A stretch of DNA of 64,000 nucleotides, from assembly GCF_900143625.1 (NCBI RefSeq), contig NZ_FRFF01000133.1:110729-174728 (forward strand). Direction: 5' to 3'. Below are positions 32,993 through 42,689 of the stretch, piece by piece (the stretch's first letter is position 1; each line of letters starts with the position of its first letter). The notes under the pieces were generated by a model that worked only from the letters and a program-made list of their open reading frames with translations, was not told the DNA's origin and searched no databases. Position numbers and translations under genes: made by a program. The DNA comes from Nocardiopsis sp. JB363. Its GTDB lineage: Bacteria; Actinomycetota; Actinomycetes; Streptosporangiales; Streptosporangiaceae.

Positions 32993-34891
32993 CTACAGGT
33001 GACTCCGCCACCAGTCCAGGACCGCCTCGAAACGGGCCACCCGGTGGCTGGGCAGGCCCGAACGCGACAGTTCGTGCCCCTCGCCCGGGAAGAGCAGCAT
33101 CTCCACCTCGTGCCCTCGCCGCCGGAGCGAGACGAACAACCGCTGGGCCTGTTCCAGCGGGCAACGCCAGTCCTGTTCGGAATGGATGATCAGGAAGGGC
33201 TTGTCGATCTGGTCGGCGTAGGTGAGCGGGCTCTCCTTGGGCCAGGACTCCGGTGGCCCGTACAGCGGCTCGGGGAAGAACGCCCCGATGTCGGACGCCC
33301 CCTGGAAGCTGTCGATGGCGTTGACGGCGCGTTCGCTGATCGCCGCCCGGAACCGCTCACCGTGGTGCGCGGCCATCCAGGTGGTCATGAACCCACCGTG
33401 CGAGCCCCCGTGCACTCCGACCCGGGAACCGTCGAGCCGTTCGTCCTCCAAGGCGGCGTCCAGGAAGGCCAGCAGGTCGGTGGCCGTGAGCGAACCCACC
33501 GACCCGATGATCGCCCGCCCGTGCTCCTGCCCGTATCCGGACGAGCCGCGCGGGTTGCAGTAGACCACCGCGTACCCGGCCTCGGTGTACACCTGGGTCT
33601 CATCGAAGAGCTGCCACCCGTACTGGGCGAAGGGACCTCCGTGGATCATGAGGATCACCGGGTGGGGGCCCTCCCCCTCGGGGGTGGACACCCAACCGTG
33701 CACCGGGTGACCATCGGGGGCGCGGGCGACCAGCTCGGTGACCGGCAACGGCTCCACGCCCTCGAAGAACGAGGTCAGGGCGCGGGCCCCACCGTCCTCG
33801 ACCACGTACAGCTCACCGCTGTCGTGTTCACCCGCGGCCACCGCGACGGTGACCCCGCCGGCGTGGTCGAAACCCTGCACCTCCACGCGCCCGCCCAGCA
33901 GGGTGACGCGCTCTCCTTCGGGGGTGACCCGGCACAGCTCGACGGCGCCGCGGTTCTCCACCCCCACCAGCACACCCCGGTCCGTGACCAGTGTGCCCAG
34001 GCCGCTCACCCGCGGATCCTCGGTGCCGGTCAGCCGCCGTGGCTCCCCGGAACCGTCCAGGGGCATCGACCACAGGCCACCGACCCGGCCCACGAAGTCG
34101 GTGCCGTCCGCACCGAGCTCGTCGGCGACGAAGTACATCGTGGAGCCGTCCTCGGACAGACCCACCGACCGCGCCCCCAGGTCGCCCCGGGTGATCCGGC
34201 GGAGCTCGGCGCCCTCCTTCGGGGCGCAGGCCCACACGTCCTGGTAGAGGTCGCGGTCACGGTTGGAGTGCAGGGACGCGTCGAAGACCAGTTCGGTGCC
34301 GTCGGGCGTCCAGACGGGACGACCGTGGTCGGCCTCGGCGTCGGTCACCTGGACCGGTTCGCCCACCTCGCCGGAGGGATCGATCGGGGCGCTGACGAAG
34401 ATCTGCTGCCACCGGTCGACGAGGAAACCCAGGTTGTCGATCCGGTACTTGAAGGTGGTGATCCGGCGCGGTGGCTCCTTGTCGGGGGTGCCGTCGACAT
34501 AGCGCCCCTCCTCGGGGATCCGGGCGGTGTAGGCCAGCCGGGTGGAGTCGGGGCTCCAGGAGAAGGCGCCGGCGCCGAGCGGGTGGTCGGTGATCTTCCA
34601 GGCCTCGCCGCCGTCGGCGGGCAGGACGTGGATCTGCGCTCTCTTGTCCTCGTCCGGGCGTAGGAGGGCGATCCAACGACCGTCCGGGGAGTATCGGGGC
34701 GCGCGGTCGCGAAGACCGTAGGTGAGCCTGCGCGGTCGTTCGGAGCCGTCGGTGGCCACACTCCACAGGGAACCGAGGTAGGCGTCCTCCTCCAGGTCCG
34801 GACGGACCAGGGTGAAGACGGCACGGGAACCGTCGGGTGCCAGGGACGGTGCGCTGATGCTGTGCAGGTGAGCGATGTCAGCGGGTTTCAT
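32993..34891 (-). CDS. S9-family serine peptidase (acylaminoacyl-peptidase/prolyl oligopeptidase type)
   Basis: 632 residues. The N-terminal half is a WD40-like beta-propeller (SLAPDGSRAVFTLV, YSPDGRWIALLRP, WSPDSTRLAYTA repeats); the C-terminal half is the catalytic domain with oxyanion region ILMIHGGPFAQYG, nucleophile VHGGSHGGFMTTW, Asp in HSEQDWRCP and His in GEGHELSRSG. It trims short peptides in the cytoplasm; no signal peptide is seen. A terminator follows. Confidence 0.9.
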   Translation of the reverse strand: MKPADIAHLHSISAPSLAPDGSRAVFTLVRPDLEEDAYLGSLWSVATDGSERPRRLTYGLRDRAPRYSPDGRWIALLRPDEDKRAQIHVLPADGGEAWKITDHPLGAGAFSWSPDSTRLAYTARIPEEGRYVDGTPDKEPPRRITTFKYRIDNLGFLVDRWQQIFVSAPIDPSGEVGEPVQVTDAEADHGRPVWTPDGTELVFDASLHSNRDRDLYQDVWACAPKEGAELRRITRGDLGARSVGLSEDGSTMYFVADELGADGTDFVGRVGGLWSMPLDGSGEPRRLTGTEDPRVSGLGTLVTDRGVLVGVENRGAVELCRVTPEGERVTLLGGRVEVQGFDHAGGVTVAVAAGEHDSGELYVVEDGGARALTSFFEGVEPLPVTELVARAPDGHPVHGWVSTPEGEGPHPVILMIHGGPFAQYGWQLFDETQVYTEAGYAVVYCNPRGSSGYGQEHGRAIIGSVGSLTATDLLAFLDAALEDERLDGSRVGVHGGSHGGFMTTWMAAHHGERFRAAISERAVNAIDSFQGASDIGAFFPEPLYGPPESWPKESPLTYADQIDKPFLIIHSEQDWRCPLEQAQRLFVSLRRRGHEVEMLLFPGEGHELSRSGLPSHRVARFEAVLDWWRSHL

Positions 34892-35077
34892 ACAGTGAGT
34901 GGCGGGCGTGGGGTGCCGCCCGCCGTCTCCTTCCCTTGGGTACTGGGAACCCGTCGACCGGGCCGGCCCCCGGTCAGGGGGACGTTTCCTTGGGGGACCT
35001 TATCCACGCCCGCAGTGGAAAATCCATGACTATTCCGGCTTTTCGGGCAGATTCGTTGTGTGCGCCCTCCGACGTCG

Positions 35078-35536
35078 TCATCGACGTCGGTCGGTCTCCA
35101 AACGCGTACAGACCCACCGCTGTCCCTCCCTGCGCAACCGGAAGGCGAACACCCGCGCACGGCTGCCGCAGTCGATCACCGCGCTGGCCTCCATCCCGCC
35201 GGCGCCCAGCGACTGATGGAAGACCCGGGTCAGGCGCGGTGTCATCACACAGGACACGCTGCCCCGCAACCGACGCAGCTCCTCGCGCACCGGCACGGTC
35301 AGGTGCTCGCGCAGCACCTCGGGCGCCCGGCGCCCCACGAGCACCTCGGCCATGTGCTGGGCCAGTCGGTGCACGTCGGCGGGCGTGCGATGCCCTTCCA
35401 ACAACGACGCACCGCACCGACCCACCGACATGCGCCGCGTCGGGGTGCGGGCCGGGGTGCGCATCGGCGCCCACGGCGCGTGTCCGCCCTCACATGGGGT
35501 GCGGTGACAGCGGTGGGACTCGACGGAGTGCGACAT
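35078..35536 (-). CDS. small conserved actinobacterial protein (DUF6459-like)
   Basis: 152 residues; the ATG has GGAGGAAGG upstream. After a His/Pro/Arg-rich disordered N-terminus (about 45 residues) comes a compact domain with VHRLAQHMAEVLVGRRAPEV, LTVPVREELRRLRG and a C-terminal ARVFAFRLRREGQRWVCTRLE, the pattern of DUF6459 proteins often found near secA in actinobacteria. Family assignment is from memory of the pattern. Function unknown. Confidence 0.65.
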   Translation of the reverse strand: MSHSVESHRCHRTPCEGGHAPWAPMRTPARTPTRRMSVGRCGASLLEGHRTPADVHRLAQHMAEVLVGRRAPEVLREHLTVPVREELRRLRGSVSCVMTPRLTRVFHQSLGAGGMEASAVIDCGSRARVFAFRLRREGQRWVCTRLETDRRR

Positions 35537-35691
35537 GAACGGATCCCTTCCTCCGGGGGACGAAATTCCTACACCCCTTCAAGGAGCGACCGAACCCACG
35601 CCCGTGCCACCTGGCATTCCAGGTTTTCCCGGTCCGGACACGGCCCGACCACACGATCGCCTCCCACGCCACAACCGTCATACTGGATGTC

Positions 35692-36507
35692 GTGAAACAC
35701 GCGTACCTTTCCTCCCCCGTTCCCGTGGCCCTCGCGCACCGAGGAGGGTGGCTCACCGACGACCAGGGTGTGCGCCGCACCGAGTTGGAGAACACGGCGG
35801 TGGCCTTCCAACACGCCATCGACCTCGGTTACACCTACCTGGAGACGGACGTGCACGCCACCGACGACGGCGTGCTCATGGCCTTCCACGACGACACACT
35901 GGACCGCACCACGGACCGCACCGGTGCCATCTCCGCCCTGCCCTACGCCGACGTGGCGCGCGCCCGCATCGCCGGCAAGGAACCCGTGCCCCTCCTGGAG
36001 GACCTGCTCGGCGAGTGGCCCCTGGCCCGCTTCAACATCGACCTGAAGTCGGACGGCGCCGTCCTTCCCCTGCTGGAGGTACTGCGCCGCACCAACGCCT
36101 GGGACCGCGTGTGCGTGGGCTCCTTCGACCAGAACCGCCTGGAGCGGGCCCGACGGCTGTTCGGCCCCCGTGTGGCCACCTCCTGTGGCCCGGTGGACGT
36201 GGCGCGCCTGCGCGTGGCCTCCCTGTCGATGCTGCTGCGTCCCGTCGCCGGGCGCACCCCCACATGCGCCCAGATCCCCTTGGAGCACAACGGGTTCCCG
36301 TTGCTGAGCCGGGACGTGATCCGCACCGCGCACCGGCTCGGCATGCAGGTGCACGTGTGGACCATCAACGAACCCGAGGTGATGGAACGCCTCCTCGACG
36401 CCGGTGTGGACGGCATCGTCACCGACAACACCTCCGCCCTACGCGACCTGCTCATCCGACGCGGCCGCTGGAACCAGGACACGCGACCCGCCCCGAAGAA
36501 CGGATAG
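35692..36507 (+). CDS. glpQ: glycerophosphodiester phosphodiesterase
   Basis: 271 residues. The GTG start follows a TACTGG-like -10 so closely that the message may be leaderless. GDPD motifs: VALAHRGGWLTD, LETDVHATDDGVLMAFHDDTLDRTTD, FNIDLKSDG, and C-terminal VHVWTINEPE plus GVDGIVTDN. It hydrolyses glycerophosphodiesters to glycerol-3-phosphate and an alcohol. No signal peptide, so cytoplasmic. The MFS gene starts 6 bp after the stop. Confidence 0.9.
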   Translation: MKHAYLSSPVPVALAHRGGWLTDDQGVRRTELENTAVAFQHAIDLGYTYLETDVHATDDGVLMAFHDDTLDRTTDRTGAISALPYADVARARIAGKEPVPLLEDLLGEWPLARFNIDLKSDGAVLPLLEVLRRTNAWDRVCVGSFDQNRLERARRLFGPRVATSCGPVDVARLRVASLSMLLRPVAGRTPTCAQIPLEHNGFPLLSRDVIRTAHRLGMQVHVWTINEPEVMERLLDAGVDGIVTDNTSALRDLLIRRGRWNQDTRPAPKNG

Positions 36508-36513
36508 CCCTCC

Positions 36514-37908
36514 ATGTCCACCACCCCCGAACGGCTCGAAGGGCAGGGCCCCTCCCCCGACCCGGCACAGCGCCGACGCGAACAGCGCGGCTGGTACATG
36601 TACGACTGGGCCAACTCGGTCTTCATGACCTCGGTGGTCACCGTCCTCATCGGCCCCTACCTGAGCGACCTGGCCTGCGTGTCGGCCGGGGCAGCCGACG
36701 CCCAGGCGTGCCGGGACCCCTCCCTGGCCCTCACCCCGCTGGGCCTGGACTTCCTGAGCGTCCACCCCAACGCGCTGTACCCGGCGTTGACCACCGTGGC
36801 GATCCTGCTGCAGATCGTCCTGCTGCCGTTGGTGGGCTCCCTGGCCGACCACACCAGGCACAAGAAGAGTTGGCTGCTGTGGCTGGCCGTGGCCGGGTCG
36901 GTGTGCACCACCGGGCTGTACTTCGCCACCGACGGCTACCTGCTCGCCTCGGTCCTGTTCCTGGGCGCCAACCTGCTGTTCGGGTTGTCGATCGTGGTCT
37001 ACAACGCGTTCCTACCGGAGATCGCCACGGCCGACGAACGCGACCGGGTCTCCGCCGTCGGTTGGGGTCTGGGCTACCTGGGCGGGGCCCTGCTGCTGGT
37101 GGTGCACCTGGTGCTCGTGCTGACCGCCGACGACATCGGCATGGCGGCCCGCATCGCCTTCGTCACGGTCGGCCTGTGGTGGGCCGGGTTCACCGTGGTG
37201 GCGATCAAACCGCTGCGCAACCGCTACGGCGCGCTGGCCGCGCGCGGAGACGGTCGTGTCAAGGTCGGCCAGTCGTTGCGCCAGTTCGGGCGGACCCTGC
37301 GCGACATGCGCAGATATCCCAACACCGTGCTGTTCCTCTTCGCCTTCATCTTCTTCAACGACGGTGTCCAGGCCGCGATCCGCTACGCGGCGCCCTTCGC
37401 CACCCAGGACCTGGGACTGAGCCAGAACGTGCTCATCACCACGATCCTCATCATCCAGTTCGTGGCCTTCGTCGGGGCGTTCGCCACCGCCCGGATCGCC
37501 GACCGGATCGGCCCCAAGAAGACCGTGTTGGGCAGCCTGGTGATCTGGAGTCTGCTGGTGGGCCTGGGCTATGTGATGCCCGCGGGCAACGTGCCCCTGT
37601 TCATCGCCCTGGGCGTGGGCATCGGCCTGGTGCTGGGCTGCACCCAGTCCCTGGCCCGATCGATGTTCTCCCAGCTCATCCCCAAGGGCCGGGAGGCGGA
37701 GTACTTCAGCCTCTTCCAGATCTCCGACAAGGGCTCCACGTTCCTGGGTTCGCTGGTGGTCACCATCGCGGTCGCCATGACCGGCGGCTACCGGGTGGCG
37801 ATCCTGTCGCTGCTGGCCTTCTTCGTACTCGGCGGGTTCCTGCTGTGGCGGGTGCGCATGCGCGAGGGCATCCTGGCCGTGGGCAACACCGTGCCCGCCA
37901 AGCTCTGA
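36514..37908 (+). CDS. MFS transporter, UMF1/Atg22-like
   Basis: 464 residues. The opening RGWYMYDWANSVFMTSVVTV is diagnostic for the UMF1/Atg22 branch of MFS. Twelve helices with ILLQIVLLPLVGSLADHTRHKK in the first half and RIADRIGPKKTVLGSLV in the second. Substrate unknown; eukaryotic Atg22 exports amino acids from vacuoles. It forms an operon with the GDPD gene and ends 27 bp before a 15-bp stem-loop. Confidence 0.87.
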   Translation: MSTTPERLEGQGPSPDPAQRRREQRGWYMYDWANSVFMTSVVTVLIGPYLSDLACVSAGAADAQACRDPSLALTPLGLDFLSVHPNALYPALTTVAILLQIVLLPLVGSLADHTRHKKSWLLWLAVAGSVCTTGLYFATDGYLLASVLFLGANLLFGLSIVVYNAFLPEIATADERDRVSAVGWGLGYLGGALLLVVHLVLVLTADDIGMAARIAFVTVGLWWAGFTVVAIKPLRNRYGALAARGDGRVKVGQSLRQFGRTLRDMRRYPNTVLFLFAFIFFNDGVQAAIRYAAPFATQDLGLSQNVLITTILIIQFVAFVGAFATARIADRIGPKKTVLGSLVIWSLLVGLGYVMPAGNVPLFIALGVGIGLVLGCTQSLARSMFSQLIPKGREAEYFSLFQISDKGSTFLGSLVVTIAVAMTGGYRVAILSLLAFFVLGGFLLWRVRMREGILAVGNTVPAKL

Positions 37909-37934
37909 GGCCGGCCGCCCCACCCGATCACGGA

Positions 37935-37972
37935 ACGTCGTCGGCCCCCGCCATACTGGGGGCCGACGACGT
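37935..37972 (+). terminator. 15-bp perfect stem-loop
   Basis: Arms 37935-37949 and 37958-37972 (ACGTCGTCGGCCCCC and its exact complement), 8-nt loop. Terminates the GDPD-MFS operon; it lies only 25 bp before the helicase start codon. Confidence 0.75.
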
Positions 37973-37996
37973 CGGGCGTGTTCAGCGGGGGGTGTG

Positions 37997-40900
37997 GTGC
38001 GGGTTCTGCATGGTGTGTGGTCCAGGGACGCACTGATGGTGTGGGCCGAGGGCACGGCGGTGAGCGACCCGGATCCGGGCGCGCATCCCTTCGCCGAGGA
38101 CGTGGCCGGGCTGCGCGCTCTGGTCACCACGGTCGGGGTTCCGCCGGAGCGCCTCTCCCCGGGCGAGCTGTCCCTGACCCTGCCCGAGGCCGACGGTCTC
38201 CCCGTGCGCTCCCACTCCCCCACGGCCGAGGCCACCGGATTCGGCACCCGGCGAGTCCCCGCGCTGGCCCTGGACGCGGCCGGAGCCGACCTGTTGCTCG
38301 GTTCCCTGCGCACACGCCCCGAAGCCTCCGTTCCCCCCGAGGTCGGCCCCGCGCTGGCCCACCTGTGCGGGGTGCACGCCTTCGCCGAACACCTGGTCCA
38401 CACCGGGTGCGTCCTACCCGACCTGGTCGGCACCCCACCGCGTGCCCGCTGGCGACCCGCCCCACTGGACACCGCCGAGGAACATCTGGCCGCCCTCACC
38501 GACGCGCTGCCACCCGCCGCCACCGCCCACCTGGACCGGCCCGAACGCGCCGAGGCCGCCCGCACCTGCGTACTGGCGCCCCTGGAACTCCTCACCGACG
38601 CCGCGGCCCGCCGCCTGGCCCGAGCCCCCGAACGCGTCCACGAAGGCGAACTCCCCTCGCCCGCCGCCCGACTGGCCACCGCCCTGACCACCGAACGCAC
38701 CCGGGTCGACGACGACACCGCCGACGCCCTGCGCGGCCCCCTGCGCGAGTGGCGGAACCGGGTGCGCGGGGGCGGCCGCGCCCGCCTGGTGTTCGTACTG
38801 CGCGAACCCGAACCCGAGGGCCCGCGCAACGGTCCGCGCCCCTGGACCCTGGAGTTCTGGGTCCGCTCGACCACCGACCCCGGTCTGCGGCTGCCCCTGG
38901 AACAGGTCTGGCTCGGCGAGGGCGCGGCCTGGCTGCCCCGGGACGTGGCCACCACCGCCCTGGCCGACCTGCGCCGGGCCGCCCGCCACCTGCCCGCCCT
39001 GGGCCGGGCCCTGGCCGACCTGGCCCCGGCCCGGCTGTTCATGGACACCGCCGGGGCCCAGGCCTTCGTGGGCGAGGGCGCCCAACGGTTGACCGAGGCC
39101 GGGTTCGCCGTGGTGCTGCCCGAATGGAGCCGACGCGAGGGCCTGGGTCTGCGGATGACCGTCACCGAGGAGCCCAAGCGGCGCCGTCGCGGTGGGGTGA
39201 GCCCCATGGACCTGGTGGACGTGTCCTTCGAAGCGTTGCTGACCGGCCCCGAGGACACCACCCCGCTGAGCGAGGACGAGCTCACCGAACTGGCCGAACT
39301 CGCCCGGCTCAAACGCTCGCTGGTGCGCGTGCGCGGCCGATGGATAGAGATGGACCCCGAACGGGTCGCCTCGGCCCTGGAACTGATGCGACGCGGTACG
39401 CACCGGCGGATGGGACGCGAGGAGGCACTGCGGGCCGCGATCGGGGCGGCGCCGGCCCCCCTTCCGGTCGCGGACGTGGTGGCCGACGGCCCGCTGGGCG
39501 CGCTCCTGGACGGCGGCGCCAAGGCCGAGCCCCGCCCCATGGGCACTCCCGCCACGTTCAAGGGTTCCCTGCGGCCCTATCAGGACCGCGGCGCGTCCTG
39601 GCTGCGGTTCCTGGGCGAACTGGGTCTGGGCGCGGTACTCGCCGACGACATGGGACTGGGCAAGACCGTGCAGCTGTTGGCGTTGCTCACCGACGAACGC
39701 TCCGAGGGCCCCGCGCCCGGGCCCACCCTGTTGGTGTGCCCGGTGTCGTTGGTGGGCAACTGGCGGCGCGAGGCGGAGAAGTTCGCCCCGGAACTGCGAG
39801 TGCACGTCCAGCACGGCCCCGACCGGCCCACGGGCAACGCGATGGCGCGCATCGTCGGCGCCTGCGACCTGGTGGTCACCACCTACGGGGTGGTGGCGCG
39901 CGACGCCGACGAGCTGACGGGCATGCCCTGGCATCGGGTGGTGTGCGACGAGGCGCAGGCCTTGAAGAACCACGACACCCGTCAGGCACGGGCGGTCCGC
40001 TCGCTGCCGGCGGCCACCCGTATCGCGCTCACCGGCACCCCGGTGGAGAACAACCTGGGCGAGCTGTGGTCGCTGATGGAGTTCGCCAACCCGGGGCTGC
40101 TGGGCACGGCCGCCGACTTCCAACGCGCGGTGGCCGACCGCGCCGAGGCCGAGGTGGACGGCGGGGCGGCCCCCATCGACGGTCAGGGCGGTAGCGGCGG
40201 TACCGACCTGGTGCGCCGGCTGACCGGCCCGTTCGTGCTGCGCCGGTTGAAGACCGACCGTTCGATCATCGCCGACCTGCCCGAGAAGCACCAGATGCGC
40301 ACCTGGTGCACGCTCACGCCCGAACAGGCCTCGCTGTACAAGGCCGTGGTGGACGAGATGGGTGAGCGGCTGGCGGAGGCCGACGACAAGGAACGCAAGG
40401 GGCTGGTGCTGGCGACGATGTCGCGGCTCAAACAGATCTGCAACCACCCGGCGCAGTTCCTGGGCGACGGGTCGGCCCTGGCGGGACGTTCGGGCAAGTT
40501 GGAGCGGCTGGAGTCGATCCTGGGCGAGGCCGTCGCCGAGGGCGACAAGGCGCTGTGCTTCACCCAGTACGCGCGCTGGGGCGAACGGCTGGCGCCCTAC
40601 CTGCGCTCCCGTCTGGGAGTTCCGGTGCTGTGGCTGCACGGGGGCACCTCCCGTGCCGACCGTGAGCACATGACCGAGCACTTCCAGACCCTGCGGGGCC
40701 CGGCCGTGTTCCTGCTCTCGCTCAAGGCCGCCGGAACCGGGCTGAACCTGACCGCCGCCAACCACGTGGTGCACGTGGACCGGTGGTGGAACCCGGCGGT
40801 GGAGAACCAGGCCACCGACCGGGCGTTCCGGATCGGTCAGCGTCGCGACGTACAGGTGCGCAAGATGGTGTGCGTGGGCACCGTGGAGGAGCGTGTGGAC

Positions 40901-41029
40901 GAGATGATCGAGCGCAAGAGCGCGCTGGCCGACGCCGCGGTGACCACCGGCGAGGCGTGGTTGGGCGGGTTGTCGGTACAAGATCTGCGAGACGTGGTGC
41001 GCCTGGCACCCGAGGCGGTGGCCGGATGA
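37997..41029 (+). CDS. SNF2/SWI2-family DEAD-like helicase
   Basis: 1010 residues from the GTG at 37997 (MRVLHGVWSRDALMVWAEG, the usual opening of actinomycete SNF2 proteins; GTG 37994 is adjacent). Residues 1-500 hold a bacterial SNF2 N-terminal region; then LRPYQDRGASWLRFLGELGL, Walker A ADDMGLGKTVQLLAL, DEAQ box VVCDEAQALKN, LTGTPVENNLGELWS, and the C-lobe with LCFTQYARWGERL, KAAGTGLNLTAANHVVHVDR and DRAFRIGQRRDVQV. ATP-dependent DNA translocase. Its stop overlaps the SWIM gene by 4 bp (ATGA), so the two are translationally coupled. Confidence 0.92.
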   Translation: MRVLHGVWSRDALMVWAEGTAVSDPDPGAHPFAEDVAGLRALVTTVGVPPERLSPGELSLTLPEADGLPVRSHSPTAEATGFGTRRVPALALDAAGADLLLGSLRTRPEASVPPEVGPALAHLCGVHAFAEHLVHTGCVLPDLVGTPPRARWRPAPLDTAEEHLAALTDALPPAATAHLDRPERAEAARTCVLAPLELLTDAAARRLARAPERVHEGELPSPAARLATALTTERTRVDDDTADALRGPLREWRNRVRGGGRARLVFVLREPEPEGPRNGPRPWTLEFWVRSTTDPGLRLPLEQVWLGEGAAWLPRDVATTALADLRRAARHLPALGRALADLAPARLFMDTAGAQAFVGEGAQRLTEAGFAVVLPEWSRREGLGLRMTVTEEPKRRRRGGVSPMDLVDVSFEALLTGPEDTTPLSEDELTELAELARLKRSLVRVRGRWIEMDPERVASALELMRRGTHRRMGREEALRAAIGAAPAPLPVADVVADGPLGALLDGGAKAEPRPMGTPATFKGSLRPYQDRGASWLRFLGELGLGAVLADDMGLGKTVQLLALLTDERSEGPAPGPTLLVCPVSLVGNWRREAEKFAPELRVHVQHGPDRPTGNAMARIVGACDLVVTTYGVVARDADELTGMPWHRVVCDEAQALKNHDTRQARAVRSLPAATRIALTGTPVENNLGELWSLMEFANPGLLGTAADFQRAVADRAEAEVDGGAAPIDGQGGSGGTDLVRRLTGPFVLRRLKTDRSIIADLPEKHQMRTWCTLTPEQASLYKAVVDEMGERLAEADDKERKGLVLATMSRLKQICNHPAQFLGDGSALAGRSGKLERLESILGEAVAEGDKALCFTQYARWGERLAPYLRSRLGVPVLWLHGGTSRADREHMTEHFQTLRGPAVFLLSLKAAGTGLNLTAANHVVHVDRWWNPAVENQATDRAFRIGQRRDVQVRKMVCVGTVEERVDEMIERKSALADAAVTTGEAWLGGLSVQDLRDVVRLAPEAVAG

Positions 41030-41721
41030 GCTGGTCGGCGCTGATGGGCGAGGCGTTGGAGGGATCCGAGGGCGCCGAGGCCGTCACGGGGTTGCGGGTG
41101 CGCTCCGGTGAGGTCTCGGCCCGGGTCGGCGAGCACGAGGTGAGCCTGATCCGTACCGTGTGGCCGGATCCGGAGTGGGCGCGGGTCTGCGCCGCCCTGG
41201 CCTCCCAACCGGTGTTCCGCGCCCGTGTGCTGGCCGGCGAACTCCCCGAGGCCGCGGCGCGGGTGTTCGCCCTGTTGGGGTTGGACCTGGTCCCCACCGG
41301 GTGGGGGGATCTGGTCGCGACCTGCTCGTGCGACCACTGGCGGGGACGGTGCACCCACCTGCGGGCGGTGGCCGCCGCGCTGGGCGCCCAAGCCGACCTG
41401 GACCCGTTCGCGCTGACCCGGTGGGCCGGCCTGGACAAACGGTCGTTGGTCGCGCTGGTCCGGGACCCGTCAACGGGTGAGAGGGGGCTTCCGAGTACCG
41501 AGAACGGCGACGTGGAGGACTCTTCGCATTCGAGGGAAGAAGACTCCGAGGACGTTTTAGCCGTGGGGGCGATAACCACCCGACGGATTTCACCGGACAC
41601 CTTTTGGAACCCGATACCACAACCCTCTGTCCCCACCCTCCCCCCAGGCACCGGAGACCGCGTCAGGGCCGCCGCACCCGGGCTTGTCGCCGACGAGCTC
41701 CCCCAATTCGAGGCGCCCTGA
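41026..41721 (+). CDS. SWIM zinc-finger protein
   Basis: 231 residues. SWIM motif C-x-C-xn-C-x-H in CSCDHWRGRCTHLRAV near residues 99-113, preceded by the usual VWPDPEWARVCAALASQPVF region. The C-terminal 80 residues are low-complexity and contain a TTA codon (41557), suggesting a variable tail. The SNF2-SWIM pairing is conserved in actinomycetes and implies a shared role in DNA transactions; the precise task is unknown. Confidence 0.88.
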   Translation: MSWSALMGEALEGSEGAEAVTGLRVRSGEVSARVGEHEVSLIRTVWPDPEWARVCAALASQPVFRARVLAGELPEAAARVFALLGLDLVPTGWGDLVATCSCDHWRGRCTHLRAVAAALGAQADLDPFALTRWAGLDKRSLVALVRDPSTGERGLPSTENGDVEDSSHSREEDSEDVLAVGAITTRRISPDTFWNPIPQPSVPTLPPGTGDRVRAAAPGLVADELPQFEAP

Positions 41722-41828
41722 ACGGTCCGATCGGTTTTCTTTCGCCAAACGCCGGTAAGTCCGACGAAACACGGTTACGATTCCCCTGGAGACGAACTCG
41801 AACAACTAGCCCTGATTGGTATTCTCCT

Positions 41829-42665
41829 ATGGCCGATCGCTTCCCTCCGCACATCGACATGGACACCCCCAGCATCGCACGAATGTACGACTACCTGCTG
41901 GGCGGAAAGGACAACTTCGCCTCCGACCGCAAGGCATGCGAAGAACTGGCCGCGGGCATCCCCGAACTCGTCTCCTTCGCCAACGACAACCGGGCCTTCC
42001 TCGGCCGGGCCGTGGAACACGTCAGCGCCCGAGGCATCGACCAGTTCCTCGACCTGGGCGCCGGTCTGCCCACCACCGACAACACCCACCAGGTCGCCCA
42101 GCGCGCCAACCCCCGGGCCCGGGTCCTGTACATCGACCACGACCCGATCGTGCTCGCCCACGGCCGGGCCCTGCTCGGCGACACCGACACCACCGCGTTC
42201 CTGCTGTCCGACATCCGCGACACCGAACGCATCCTGCGCTCACCGGAGGCCGTCAAACTCATCGACCCGGACCAACCGGTCTGCGTCATGATGGTGTCCC
42301 TGCTGCACTGCCTGCCCGACGACAGCGACCCCTTCGGGATGGTGCGGGACCTGGTGGAGCGGCTCGCCCCCGGGTCGGCGATCATCTTCTCCCACATCGT
42401 CTCCGACGACCCCGAGGCCGCCGCCTGGATGACCGACAAGATCCTCTCCTTCGGTACCCCGTGGGGCCGGGTGCGCAGCCCACAGGAGGCCTCCGCCGTC
42501 TTCGAGGGGTTGGAGGTGGCCAGTGCCTGGACCGACGGTCGCGAGCAGGAGCCCCGCAAGGTGGACTGCTCCACCTGGCGCAACCCCGACCGCGACCCCA
42601 TCACCCGCCCCACCGACCCCGGCGTCAAACGCTGGGAGCTCGCCGGGGTCGCCTTCAAGCCCTGA
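41829..42665 (+). CDS. DUF574-family SAM-dependent methyltransferase
   Basis: 278 residues; ATG at 41829 with no strong ribosome-binding site. The opening HIDMDTPSIARMYDYLLGGK and the run DLGAGLPTTDNTHQVAQ, VLYIDHDPIVLAHGRALL are diagnostic of the actinomycete-specific DUF574 methyltransferases, which occur in many copies per genome. Substrates are mostly unknown. A TACGAT -10-like box at about 41777 suggests its own promoter. Confidence 0.9.
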   Translation: MADRFPPHIDMDTPSIARMYDYLLGGKDNFASDRKACEELAAGIPELVSFANDNRAFLGRAVEHVSARGIDQFLDLGAGLPTTDNTHQVAQRANPRARVLYIDHDPIVLAHGRALLGDTDTTAFLLSDIRDTERILRSPEAVKLIDPDQPVCVMMVSLLHCLPDDSDPFGMVRDLVERLAPGSAIIFSHIVSDDPEAAAWMTDKILSFGTPWGRVRSPQEASAVFEGLEVASAWTDGREQEPRKVDCSTWRNPDRDPITRPTDPGVKRWELAGVAFKP

Positions 42666-42689
42666 CCGGCGCACCCCGACGCGGCGCCC

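Noticed and set aside
37012..40981. Very long minus-strand ORFs (849 and 855 codons) opposite the MFS and SNF2 genes
   Set aside because: They are shadows from G/C-rich third positions; the plus-strand frames encode clear MFS and SNF2 motifs, and the minus-strand products are low-complexity with no domains.
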